64,000 bases of DNA from Smallanthus sonchifolius (Eukaryota > Streptophyta > Magnoliopsida > Asterales > Asteraceae), in assembly GCA_023525975.1 (NCBI GenBank), contig CM042042.1:44403880-44467879 (forward strand), in the 5' to 3' direction. The position numbers and the translations under genes are program-made. Below, piece by piece: positions 21,759 to 32,073 of the stretch. Every line of letters begins with the position of its first letter. Positions within the stretch are counted from its first letter, which is position 1. The notes beneath the pieces were generated by a model. It saw only the letters and a list, made by a program, of their open reading frames with translations. It made no database searches and was not told where the DNA came from.

Positions 21759-22496
21759 CTAGTATGCAATTGAATTCTATATTCATCGACATCACAATTC
21801 GGTCCGATCACAATTCTAAATTTACCATTATACCATTCAACAAATCTTAAATTTCCTTTGCAAATTATTATTGGACTAAAATTTCTATCCCACTGCTTTG
21901 GGTTTGACAGCAAAAAAACATCAACAACCCAAAAATAATTTGATGACTTCAACGAAAAATCTGACAGCTTCCAAAGCGTTTGACCGCCTCACCAAAAACT
22001 TCAATACCAAAAAAAAGTTTACAACCTTCCAAGGGGTTCTCCACCCGACCCTCGATGGCTAAAAAAACGACGCTTTAACAAGTTTGACGGCTTCAGAGAA
22101 AAACCTGGATGTGATCTTTCGTCTTTGTTTCCTTCCCTCTTCCTTCTTCTCTGTCAAACGATAGCCGTCTCTTGTTCACGTTCACCGCACCAAAAGAATT
22201 GTCACAACAGCCTAAAGGTTGTGGCCTTCTCGACTCCACGCTACGACTCTCAAAATGGCGTTATCTTTCACCAAACTCTGATACCAATTATTGAAAATCA
22301 GGCCAAGAATACGAACCGGGAATTTTACTAAACAAAAAAAAAACCACCATTTACAATTAATCCATAATATCTATTTATAATAAAACCTACACTAATCCTA
22401 ACACAATTCAAACTCAATAAAATAATCAAATAAATTAAAACTCACACCTAGTCTAATGCAAACCCAATCAAACAATTAATAAATTAATAAAATAAC
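21759..22496 (-). mobile_element. Decayed retroelement leader and short LTR (minus strand)
   Basis: On the minus strand, near 22276-22292, ATTGGTATCAGAGTT matches the initiator-Met primer-binding site. This places a short LTR on the higher-coordinate side (from TGAAAATCAGG at 22293 to roughly 22468, TATA-like TTATAAATAG) and leader sequence on the lower side. No coding sequence is recognisable and the borders are uncertain. Confidence 0.4.
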
Positions 22497-22705
22497 CACT
22501 AGCTTAGTCTAGTGGGAAAGATGTATACCCAAGACTTCTCCAAAATGGGGAGGTCTTGGGTTCAAGTCCCACTTGTGACAAAAATTAAAAGGGGGGTGCA
22601 AGTTGGGTCAGGAGTTTTCTCACCTATGGTGGGTTTCCTCCTGTGAGGGTGGAGATGATCGGGTGGGCCAGTAACCCGTCAGTGATCTGAATTGCCGTTT
22701 AAAAA
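22497..22705 (+). mobile_element. tRNA-derived SINE
   Basis: Contains an A-box-like TAGTCTAGTGG and a B box GGGTTCAAGTCCC about 50 bp later, a tRNA-unrelated body and an A-rich tail. It is flanked by AAATAAC on both sides (22490-22496 and 22706-22712). The structure and length of about 209 bp fit plant SINEs. It is transcribed by pol III and depends on LINE enzymes to move. Confidence 0.82.
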
Positions 22706-22876
22706 AAATAACAAGCATTAAACTTCTAAGACTAACAAACATGCAACCCAATCCGGTAAACTTGCGACTTCCTCCTTGCACCACATAAACTATTAGACTA
22801 TGACAAAATTAACCCAATAGAATGTCTACCTATGAAAATGAACTTTATTAAATTACCATCTTTTTAATTATTTAAA

Positions 22877-23690
22877 CTAGTTTTTAACTCCCGCGCTTCG
22901 CGGCAGGAGCCTGGTCGTTGTTGATTTGACTCGTTTGCGGATAAAACTTAAATCGAATCGTAGAGTCTTTATAGTGTATGATACGAAAAAAAACACACGT
23001 ATTTGAATACAACTCCGTTTTCAATAAAATGTAAAGCAGAACATTAGCAATTTTAAAACGTAAGTAAAACGTAAGTGCAACGATAAAAATAATATTAATC
23101 AAAGAGAAACATAAAACTAAATAATAAAAAAAGAAATAAAAAGATTAATGGATCGTGTCGTTGAAAACCATAAAAGCGAATACCGATACGGTTTCCGATA
23201 ATATCAATACCGAATATGATGTTGTTCGTTCATAACAGGTTCGGCTCGTCACAGTACGACAACGGTAACGGCTCTCGCTATAGGTAACGATAAAAAAACC
23301 TTATATTTTGAATACAACTCCGTTTAAAAAAAATTATATCGAACCGTTGACAAAAAAAAACATTCGCGTCCTCCGTATTTTGAAAAAAGTTAACGAACGA
23401 CAGTTATTAAAAGAAAACGAAATTAATAGAAAATGAAACGGGTTAAAAGCGTATACTATATAATATAAGGGTTGAAAACGAAAAAAAAAAGTTATATCTG
23501 AATGTTGACAAAAAGAACTAAAAACACCCGCACACTCTGTATTTTGAAAAAAAGTTAACGAACGAAAGTTATAAAAAAAACGAAATTAATAGAAAATGAA
23601 ACTGACTAAAAGCTTATATTATATAGTATAAGGGTTGAAAACGAAAATGTTGAAAAGGTAAAAAAAAAGTTTGGTGGCTAAAATGAGAAG
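22877..23690 (-). mobile_element. Helitron-like 3' end and tail repeats
   Basis: On the minus strand a short hairpin, CCGCGAAGCGCGG, stands about ten bases before a CTAG end at 22877, with T following: the layout of a Helitron 3' terminus. Behind it lie two or three degenerate copies of an AT-rich unit with phrases such as AACGAAATTAATAGAAAATG and TATAATATAAGGGTTGAAAA. The same family in plus orientation is at 55060-55686. No helicase gene is present, so it is non-autonomous; the start was not located. Confidence 0.55.
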
Positions 23691-25254
23691 AACAAAAACT
23701 ATACTATTCATAGAGGTTTATTTTTAATCTTAGTTTATAATTTAATCTCTCTTATAATAAAAAACTAAATGGTGTTATTATTTGGCATCACCATATTTCA
23801 TCTCATAATTATTTTCCCCCAACACCACATTTATATCATTCATTTAATACTTCCATATTTAGTTTTTCTTTTTTTAAAAATTTCATAAATAAACATTTTA
23901 ATCATTATTACCACTAGCTCACACTTTTTTTTAAATTATCATCAAAAGTTAATATTTAAAAAAAAATCAAAAGTTTTAACAAACAAGAGATTAAAAAAAT
24001 GAGTTTTTACAGTTTTATTTAAAAAATGATTTTTTAAAATTTTATTATAAAAAACAAGATTTTTTTAATTTTACACATAAAATTTAAAAATACTACGTGT
24101 GTTATAATAAAGTTTACTAATATTTATTTAGTAGTTTTTTAATTAAATTTGATATTTAAAAACAAATTTTTTGTTTTTATTTATAAATTTTAATACTTAG
24201 TTTTTAATAAAATTAAGAAACTTGCAAATATTTATTTTAAAAGTGTATTATATTTTAAACTTTAGTTTTTTTAAATGACGAGATTTTTTATTTCAAAAAA
24301 CATGTTTACAAGTTTTAATTCTAATTTATTAGTTTTAAATTTTTCATGTTTAATTCTGGAGTTTTAAATTTAATTGTGTCAAAATATTAAGGAGTGAAAT
24401 TTTTAAAATTTGGAGTTTTAAATTTTGAAATATAAAATACGATATATTGTTGAAATTTAAATTTTATTTGTATCTTTTTTTATTTTTTTAATAAGATGTT
24501 TAGTATTAAAACTTTAGTGAGAGTTTGCGCATAAAAGTACAAATAGTATCCGTCAATCAGAGTATCTTGATGATGTTTGATGAAAGTTTTAATCTCCTGA
24601 TTTTTCTAAATTGACTTACATTATCAGATTTGTTAAACCATAAGTTAGTTTATAGAAGCAAAGATTATATTTTGAAGCAACTTTGATCATCACAATTTTA
24701 TCCCTATAATTGGTTTAACATATCCAGACAAAAGAATTTCACTAAAACTTCAAAGAAAAAATATACAATTGTTGTATTTTTACAATGACCATGAATAAAA
24801 GTTTAGCGTAATCACTTTCAAAAGTTGGTTTGTATTGAAAGATCCGGTGTTTATTCATGATCAACCGTATATTACATTATCAAGAGTTAAAAGTAGAGAT
24901 TGACATAAGCTATTAATATTTGGTAAACATGGGAAAATTACCAATACCACGTCAAATGTTACATACAATGAAGTATTTTCAAATTTGTAAATAATCATTA
25001 TAAGGTTTCATTTGATATTTAATTTAATTTATTGTAAAAAGTGCACAACTTATTAAAAGAATTTTTATGTATTTTTTGATGTTTTAATTATTCTCATCCA
25101 TATAATCTTAACATCTAACAAAATAAAATAAAAAGTTGCAAACACAATATCAAATCTGTCTAAAAAAAGTTGTTAAGTTATTTATCAATATAATTTTAAC
25201 GTTTTAAAGCTAGTTTTAGAATAACATACAAAGTGCGGTCCAAATGTCCTAGTA
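23691..25254. other. AT-rich intron sequence without recognisable element
   Basis: Very AT-rich, particularly 23860-24500, with long A and T runs and no open frame, repeat array or terminal structure that I could support. It lies next to CRK exon 1 and may include original intron DNA. Confidence 0.5.
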
Positions 25255-25384
25255 TTATAGGTGGTAATTTTGTGAAGGACAAAAATTTGAATTGTAATGA
25301 ATGAATTCTGGCAAAAGTGGCAACCAATATAAATAAGTCATATGCAAGCAACTAAGCAAGAAAATATATGAAATATATATGTAC

Positions 25385-25756
25385 CTCACATCACAGTCGC
25401 TGTAAATTGCATGACCACCATTGCCAAGCTCACACACTTTTAGCTGATTAACAGCATAGTCGAAACAATCCAAACAATCTGGAATGGAAAGATACCCCCT
25501 GCACCAAGCAAGGCCCCACACCGACTCACCGTTGAACAAAGTGCGTGCCACCGCGTAGTCACTGTTGGTTAACTGCCGACGGAGGCTAGAAAAGGTTGTG
25601 TTAAGGTTGCTCATGAAATACTCTGGGCTCCTAACTCTGTACATACTACAATAGAGTGCTATTTCTATCAGTTGGCGGCGATGTCACTTTCTTTGCCTTG
25701 GTTATGAGCACCGTCACTAACAGGCTGAGCAACCACCTGTTCTCCATTTGTTTCAT
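25385..25756 (-). CDS. CRK exon 1: signal peptide and first Gnk2/DUF26 domain
   Basis: An ATG at 25756 (or in-frame 25747) opens a hydrophobic leader, MENRWLLSLLVTVLITKAKK, typical of a signal peptide. After about 30 residues the frame meets TAG, and the family sequence continues one frame away as YCSMYRVRSPEYF, with the conserved CS pair. The domain shows AWCRGYLSIPDCLDC, a perfect C-X8-C-X2-C motif, and ends in SDCDVR. Donor AG|GTACAT lies at 25385/25384. A start at 25644 would avoid the frameshift but lose the signal peptide, so I think it is not the original start. Confidence 0.8.
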
Positions 25757-26885
25757 GTTTTTCTTTTGGTATCTTTACCTTTTAGTTTGCTACTAGAATT
25801 TTGCTAATGAAGTTTATGTACAAGACAAAGTCTTTCAGTGGAAATTCATAACTCATTCCTGAATTGTCCTTTTCCACCGGTCAATCAACGTTACCTATAA
25901 CTATTAAAAAAAAAGACAAATTGCATATAAATGTAATGATATTATGATCATATTATATACAACAAACTTATTATTGTATGGAAAATTTTATGAGAACTTT
26001 TAGTTTTAATATTAATGAAAAAAAAGCAACAATTCAATCCGTTTTAAAAAAAGTAAACGAACAAAAGTAATTATAGAATAACGGAATTAATACATAATTA
26101 AACGGGATTAAAACGTAAATTATATAAAGTATGAGGGATGAAAAAGAAAAAAAAATATACTCAGCAGGCTGCTTGTTTCAGCAGCAAGCTAGTTTCACTA
26201 TTCATAAAAGTTACATCTTAATAGTATTAAATATATATATATATATATATATATATACTAATTAGCTAAAAATAAAATTAAGTTCCCATGATATATTCTT
26301 TTAAAAACCAATTTTATGTTACAAACTAGAGAACCACATAAAGCACTTGTACTTGGTGCATGGAAGATTTAATAAGTTAGTGGTGGGCGGTTATGTCGCC
26401 TTATATATGACATTCAAAGCAAAAAGTACAAGTACATTATACGGTTCTTGTAGTTCTCTTAATATTTTTTTTATTTTCAATTGAATGTCTCTATCCATCC
26501 TCTTTGATGGGAGACTTGATTAAATTTGATGATAATATCAATAATAATTACCATATATGATAAAATAATTCACGTGTCATAAATTTATTAAAAAATATAT
26601 ATATTTAAAAGTTAAAAGAAGTTGTTGGTTTCGAATTGAAATAAGTTATACCGGGAAGTTAAGTTCGCACGATGAGGAACATGAAGAAAAGTATTTCATA
26701 ATTTATTGGACAACACAAGGATGGTTTTATAGGAGATAATTGCAGATGAGGAAAAGATGGATGGTTCAAGGAAGTCATCTTTCGACGCGTTGCCAGGCAT
26801 TAATATCACACATTTTTTTTAATAAATTAATAAAATATTATATATAAAACTTAAAATAATAACATTATAAAATAGATATTATTAA
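25757..26885. other. Upstream region of the CRK gene
   Basis: Contains the presumed CRK promoter and 5' UTR (minus strand), but no core promoter element could be fixed. About 26010-26160 is a degenerate piece of the Helitron-like tail family. A TA microsatellite lies at 26229-26258. At 26327-26458 two imperfect inverted segments (GAGAACCACATAAAG and CTTGTAGTTCTCT) suggest a small decayed MITE. Confidence 0.45.
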
Positions 26886-27492
26886 GGGAAAATACGAAGA
26901 TGAACATTTGATCAAGAAAATACTAAAAAATGGACATTTTAATTTAGGCTACTGTTTCATGAACATTGGTCACGACAGCCGGCTAAAGACTGCTAAACTA
27001 GCCGGCTAAAATTTCCGTGCCAAAATTCCATTTGTCAGAGTATGAACCAATAATATGACGACACGTGGCAGACTTAGCCTTCTAATAGACGGCTATAGTA
27101 GTCTAAATAAACAGTTTTAGCCTTTAGCCGTCTATTAGACGGATTAGCCTCCGAAAACATTTTTTTGAAAATTTTAAAATTTTTTGAAGGATTAGCCGTC
27201 TAATAGACGGCTATAACTGTTTATTAGATGGCACTGTTTATTTAGATGGCTAAAGGCTAAAACTGTTTATTTAGACAGCTATAGCCGTCTATTAGACGGC
27301 TAAGTCTGTCACGTGTCACATGCTTATTGGTTCGTACTCTGACAAATGGAATGTTGGCACAAAAATTTTAGCCGGCTAGCTTAGCCGTCTTTAGTCTTAT
27401 CGCAATAACAATGTCCATGAAACAGTAGGCTAAATAAGGATGTTCATTTTTTAGTATTTTCTTGATCAAATGTTTATTTTCATATTTTTTCC
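26886..27492. mobile_element. MULE-type foldback element, 607 bp, 9-bp TSD
   Basis: Almost entirely palindromic: the left arm from GGGAAAATACGAAGATGAAC and the right arm ending TTTTTTCC are inverted copies, meeting near 27180. It is flanked by TATTATTAA on both sides (26877-26885 and 27493-27501). A 9-bp TSD points to the Mutator superfamily. Inside, GCCGTCTATTAGACGG palindromes recur. It lies about 1.1 kb upstream of the CRK start. No coding sequence. Confidence 0.88.
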
Positions 27493-27771
27493 TATTATTA
27501 ATAAAGCATAAAAATGAAAAGAAGGAATAAAAAGAAAAAGATAAATTAGATTAAACTATAATCTATTGACAAATAATAATTCTTAGTAACATCATAAAAT
27601 AGATATTTTATATGGACTCAACAAGTGTAAATCTTGGTTATGCTGGCTAGGGAGGGAATTAAGTACTAAAACTGAGAAAATATGACAACTTTTATCAACA
27701 TATTATTGGAAATTTTGCAGAACTATGTGGACATAGGTTAAAACAACTGCAAAAGGTCAATGGTCATTATT

Positions 27772-28522
27772 GGGGAAAAATACAAAAATGGACATTTGAC
27801 TTTAAAAATTATCAAAAATGGACGTCCAAATTTAGCATCCAAATTTAGCCTTCTAATTCATGGACATTACTTAGCCTGCTCATATTTCCATGCCAACATT
27901 CCTTTTTACAGTATACTAACCAACCGGATTGCGACACGTGGCCGACTAAGCCTTAAAAAAGCGGAGGCTAAGCCGTCTAATAAGCTTTCTCTAGCGTTTA
28001 GCCGGCAAACTTAAAAGGCTTAGCCGGCAAACTAAAAAAGACTTAGCCGACAAAAGTAAATGCTTACCCAGCAAAAACCATGGTCTTAAAACACAATATT
28101 TATTTACATACCCTCCCGCAAAGATCAGAGGGCCTAATTGAAAAACGAAATCCAATTCTTGAAGAATATAAGCTTCTTTTCTGTTAAAACAGCAATTAAG
28201 AAATGAACCCCTTTATAACCCACATTAGTATTCATCCACTGGCAACTCAACCCTCCTTCGGAAGTGATACATTCGTTTCAATTCGGATTGTTCGATAAAC
28301 CCCAATCCCTCAATGTTGTCGGAGGTGATTTCGATGACATATGCGAACGAAGAGGGATTTTACATGTGTGTCGAAAGTGCCCACTTTTGGTAACACCTTT
28401 TAAGTTTGCCGACTAAACCTTAAAATATTGTGTTTTAAGAACGTGGTTTTTGTTGGGTAAGCATTTACTTTTGTCGGCTAAGTCTTTTTAGTTTGCCGGC
28501 TAAGCCTTTTAAGTTTGCCGGC
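27772..28522. mobile_element. Related foldback element, left part
   Basis: Starts GGGGAAAAATACAAAAATGG, a relative of the element at 26886, and shares the GCCGGCTAAG type motifs. It carries inner inverted segments (28000-28120 against 28390-28520) and, between them, an unrelated stretch (28120-28390). It is cut at 28522 by the chromovirus; the matching right arm resumes at 54084. Confidence 0.75.
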
Positions 28523-29343
28523 GTAACACCCAAAATTTTCTACTGATTTTAACTTTCAAAAACACCAGCGAAAGTAGGTCTCACATAACGCTTTTTGACA
28601 AAACAAGAAGTTTTAACTGTACTGAAATAAAAACGACATGGTTTGATTTAAAATGACAGACCAAAACTCCTAAAACCAACCATGAGTTTAAATAAACAAT
28701 TGACTACTACAATTGACTTAAACCAAGATTAATTGATGTATAAGCCAAACATAAGTTTTACCACCTTAATTACATCCATTTATACATCCAAAGGGTTTAA
28801 GCACTCATAGTGAGGCTTAAACAAACAAATATTGCGCCAAAAGTTTTATCAATGAGAATCCAAAGCTTGAAACAAGACCCGAGGCTAGACCGGAGCATTC
28901 CTGCATAAAAACACCCAAACAAACAACCATTAGTAATGATAGACACCCCTAAGGATCATTCACAAGTTAACACCTTAGCCTTGGACCAAAAATGTCATTT
29001 CCACCTTTTACCAGCGCAAATCAGTGGAATTTCAGCGCAATTTGCGCCGACTGCAGACCCGCCTGCGCATTATGCATCAATGCCCAATTTCAATTTCCTC
29101 ACATGGAGACACCCCAAATTCATAAATTATGGGTCCCGTAGTTTATTTTCTAGCCCAAGATATGATTAAAAGAAGTTTAGGTTTTTACCTACAACATGTA
29201 TTAACACTTAAACATGTGTAATCCCAACCCGAACAACTATTAACAATTATAAACTTATATTTTAACCACATATAAGCATACCTACATCTACTAACACCAA
29301 ATGGTTAGTAATCCACCCTAAAACCCGACCATACTCCTTTATT

Positions 29344-29640
29344 AGGTTCTAAAGAACTCAAACACCATATCACAATTGTGTGGTTCTTTGACGACAAACT
29401 CAAAACATCCTTGTGAGATTTTTAGATCTCAATTACCATATCATTGTGAAGTTCGTGACTTCAAACAATATTAACACATAGCTATCACATGTGAGGTTCT
29501 TTGACCTCAAACACCAACCTTAAGCATACAACAAGTGCACACACACAAATTACTAACTCAATCCTATAATCCATATAATATACCTGACATATAGGGTTCA
29601 AAGATCTCAATCCATCATTTATACTTGTTAAGTTCAATTT
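29344..29640. repeat. Hairpin array with compensating stems (LTR copy 1)
   Basis: Successive units of the form GAGGTTCTTTGACCTC, GAGATTTTTAGATCTC and GAAGTTCGTGACTTC each form a 5-6 bp stem with a short loop. Stem sequences differ between units while pairing is kept. The second LTR copy at 52376-52675 has seven units with better pairing. Confidence 0.7.
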
Positions 29641-29644
29641 CTTC

Positions 29645-29860
29645 AGTTATACATTATTCACCCAATTTGTTTGACTTTACTCCACATAAGTTCATTATCA
29701 CATTTGTTTGACTCCAAACCACATAAATCAAATTCACCACATTACCACATTTGTTTGACTATAAACCACTTAAATCAATTACCACATTTGTTTGACTCTA
29801 AACCACTTAAGTTAATTACCACATTTGTTTGACTCGAAACCACGTAAGTCAAATTCACCA
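29645..29860. repeat. Tandem repeat in outer LTR
   Basis: Five irregular units around CCACATTTGTTTGACTCTAA, each followed by an ACCACTTAAGTCAATT-like phrase, with a spacing of about 35-50 bp. The same array is in the other LTR (52690-52890). Confidence 0.75.
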
Positions 29861-31052
29861 AAGCAACATACTCACATTTGCACATATGAAATTCAACAAA
29901 ATCAACATGTATAACAAGTATATGCATTTACTACCACCTATCATTACTAAGTAAGTGCAAAACACTTACCTTTAGCTAGAAACGATTCCACTTGGCTTTC
30001 AAGCTAGCTTCTCTAATGCCTTGTTCACCTAGAAATCAACTTGCATTAAGAAATCTTATGATCTCAATTCATTCACCAATTGAGATTTAAGACACACCTA
30101 CGATATAAAGATCAACATTCTAGCATAGATTGATTAACATGACCTTAATCAAACCTTCAACACCCAAATACCACCTTTCAACCTAAATGACCCGTTTGAC
30201 CCGTTATAGTCAAACTTCCAATCCACCAATTCACCATTTCCAATTAAGGTCTAACACCCTCCCTAGTCCTTATGAATTACACCCATTCTAAACATGATTA
30301 ATTACACCTTAAACAAGTTTTAACCTCCCTACACAATCATTCACCCATTTTGACCCGTTTAGGTTCCACCAATTTTCACCCAAACTCCCAACTTCTTAAC
30401 TCACCAAATTGGTTGAGGGTTATTACTTGGTTATGTGTTTAATCACACCACAAATACTTTCCAACTCCTAATTACCATCCAAAAAATTCAATTTAAAAAA
30501 AACCCCAATTTCATCTCAAAAACCCTAATTTTCAAATCATAAAAATTAGGTGTTTAAATCATGTAATTCATGATTCTCCAACTTCATTAACACTAGATTA
30601 AAGCGTTTAGAAAAGATTTAATCCGAATCACCCCACCAATTGACCCAATTTGGGTTTTCTACCAAAACCCACCAAGAATTTCATTAATGGAGGTTCAATG
30701 AATTAAAAGGTCACTTACTTGATGTTTGGAAAGAGAATAACACATAGAAATCAATTAATTTCACATGCAACTTATCAAAATCGGATATGGGCTTCATCTC
30801 CTTCTCTCCCTGGTGTAAAAATCGCATGAACACACACTTATGTGTGTGTTCTGCGATACCCTCACACACATAAGAAATCAACTTTGCCCGATTAACCAAA
30901 TGGCCCCTAGACTTCCAGTTTTGCCCCTATTAACTAAAAAGTTGATTTTACTCAATTGCAACTAAACCCTCCACCTTTGTTTTGGTTTATTTACCACCTT
31001 ATAATATGTTTTTCACACATCATTTATTTAAACCGAAAAATGGTTTGTTACA

Positions 31053-31610
31053 AATCACCCCCCCTAATTTAGGGTTTCGTCCCCGAAACCCGCACATACA
31101 TAACTTAGGTTACCAAATCAACATTACTCCTCTTTACTTTCTTAAGGTCACCTCCACCTTTGATTGTACTTTCAAGATCCATCATTGCATAATTAGTTCT
31201 CTCCACTACATCTTGAGAAGCAACAACAACTTCTCCCGCCAATCATTTCCGTGAATGGACCATGTGAAATGTTTCATGGAGTATACTCGACTCCTCTGGT
31301 ATCTCCAGTTGGAAATCCACACCATTATAGTCCATAAGTTGGATGACCCAACAAAACAAGGACTTAGCCTCCCACGTTTTTAAACCCGCAAGAACTCCTT
31401 TCGAGGGGAAACTTTGGTAGTACCAAGTTCCCAATTGAATATTAACACACCTCCTCCCTATAATCAATTAGGGTTTTCTGTCATATTTTGAGTGGATTTT
31501 CAATCGTGCTTACTTACAAGATCTTCTACACCATGCTTTGAATCGCACCTTTGTTTCTATATCCAAGTAAATACCTCCACCCCAAAATATTTGTGTTCAA
31601 CACCATCTAC
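31053..31610 (-). pseudogene. Polypurine tract and decayed integrase C-terminus of outer chromovirus
   Basis: On the minus strand a TTTCGGGGACGAAA hairpin (about 31077-31090) and an AGGGGGGGTGATT polypurine tract lead directly into the LTR at 31052. The frame at 31243-31467 contains FQLEIPEESSILHETFHMVH, a degraded form of the GPY/F block that ends chromoviral integrase (family pattern YRLELPEELS..HNTFHVS). The downstream chromodomain region is too decayed to read. Confidence 0.6.
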
Positions 31611-32073
31611 TGTGACACCCGACAAATTTCGGTTAACACTGTTAACTCAAACTCCGTTATCTCGTACGAACTCAGTTAGTCCAGTTAACTCTGTTACAAA
31701 CCTCAAGGACTTATTCTGTCAATAATTAAACTGAAACTACAAGGACCAAGGTTGTAATTATCCTAAACCCAATCTGTTGATTTCAAATCAAACTCGTAAC
31801 TTGCATGGCTATTCAAATTCAGAATGGTAATGAGTAGAATTGATGAATTCGAGCATAACCTATCAGTTTCCATATGTTTATCTCTGTAATGATTAAGAAT
31901 TAATCGAACTAAAGTCCACAAAGCCGAAACCGTTGACACCATCGTCGACCACTATCAAACTCGCTGAATCCAATCATCATTCTGCAATCAAACAGTTCCC
32001 ACACCTTGAACGAACCTCTGGGAAGCCCCTAATCTATTTGCGCACCTAATCTAATTTGTTCGATCACTGTTAT

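Larger units (their letters stand above)
6456..25384 (-). other. Giant first intron of the CRK gene
   Basis: The interval of 18,929 bp between a matched donor and acceptor is made almost wholly of nested mobile elements, each listed separately. The stretches 6456-6688 and about 7100-7261 hold no recognisable element and may be what remains of the original intron. Plant introns of this size are known to be transcribed and silenced by intronic heterochromatin; whether this one is spliced cannot be told from sequence. Confidence 0.8.
4160..25756 (-). pseudogene. Cysteine-rich receptor-like protein kinase (CRK), 8 exons, one frameshift
   Basis: Plasma-membrane receptor-like kinase of the DUF26 (Gnk2) family, which acts in stress, redox and defence signalling. 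Exons on the minus strand: 25756-25385, 6455-6058, 5934-5812, 5629-5514, 5394-5184, 5098-4867, 4769-4616, 4411-4160. All introns are GT..AG and joined phases give continuous family sequence. Order: signal peptide, two Gnk2 domains each with C-X8-C-X2-C, one membrane span, then a kinase with GKGGFGEVF, AVKK, HRDVKSSN, DFGLAR and APEY. Exon lengths total 1858 nt, that is 619 codons including stop plus one base; the extra base is in exon 1 near 25653-25660. Removing it in thought gives 618 residues, normal for CRKs. Apart from this the gene looks intact. Intron 1 is 18.9 kb of transposons. It is either a very young pseudogene or a real gene with an assembly error. Confidence 0.85.
28523..31052 (-). 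mobile_element. 3' LTR of outer chromovirus
   Basis: The minus-strand LTR starts TGTAACAAACCATTTTTC at 31052 and ends GGGTGTTACG at 28523. It is about 2.53 kb and matches 52244-54083 closely over the shared part. It includes an array of small hairpins (29344-29508 and onward) and a tandem repeat of ACCACATTTGTTTGACT units (29645-29860). The reading frames in it are not coding. Confidence 0.85.

Noticed and set aside
25255..25644. Separate small secreted cysteine-rich protein starting at 25644
   Set aside because: Its first 87 codons are exactly CRK exon 1; the rest is intron read-through past a good donor site at 25384, and exon 2 continues the domain in phase.
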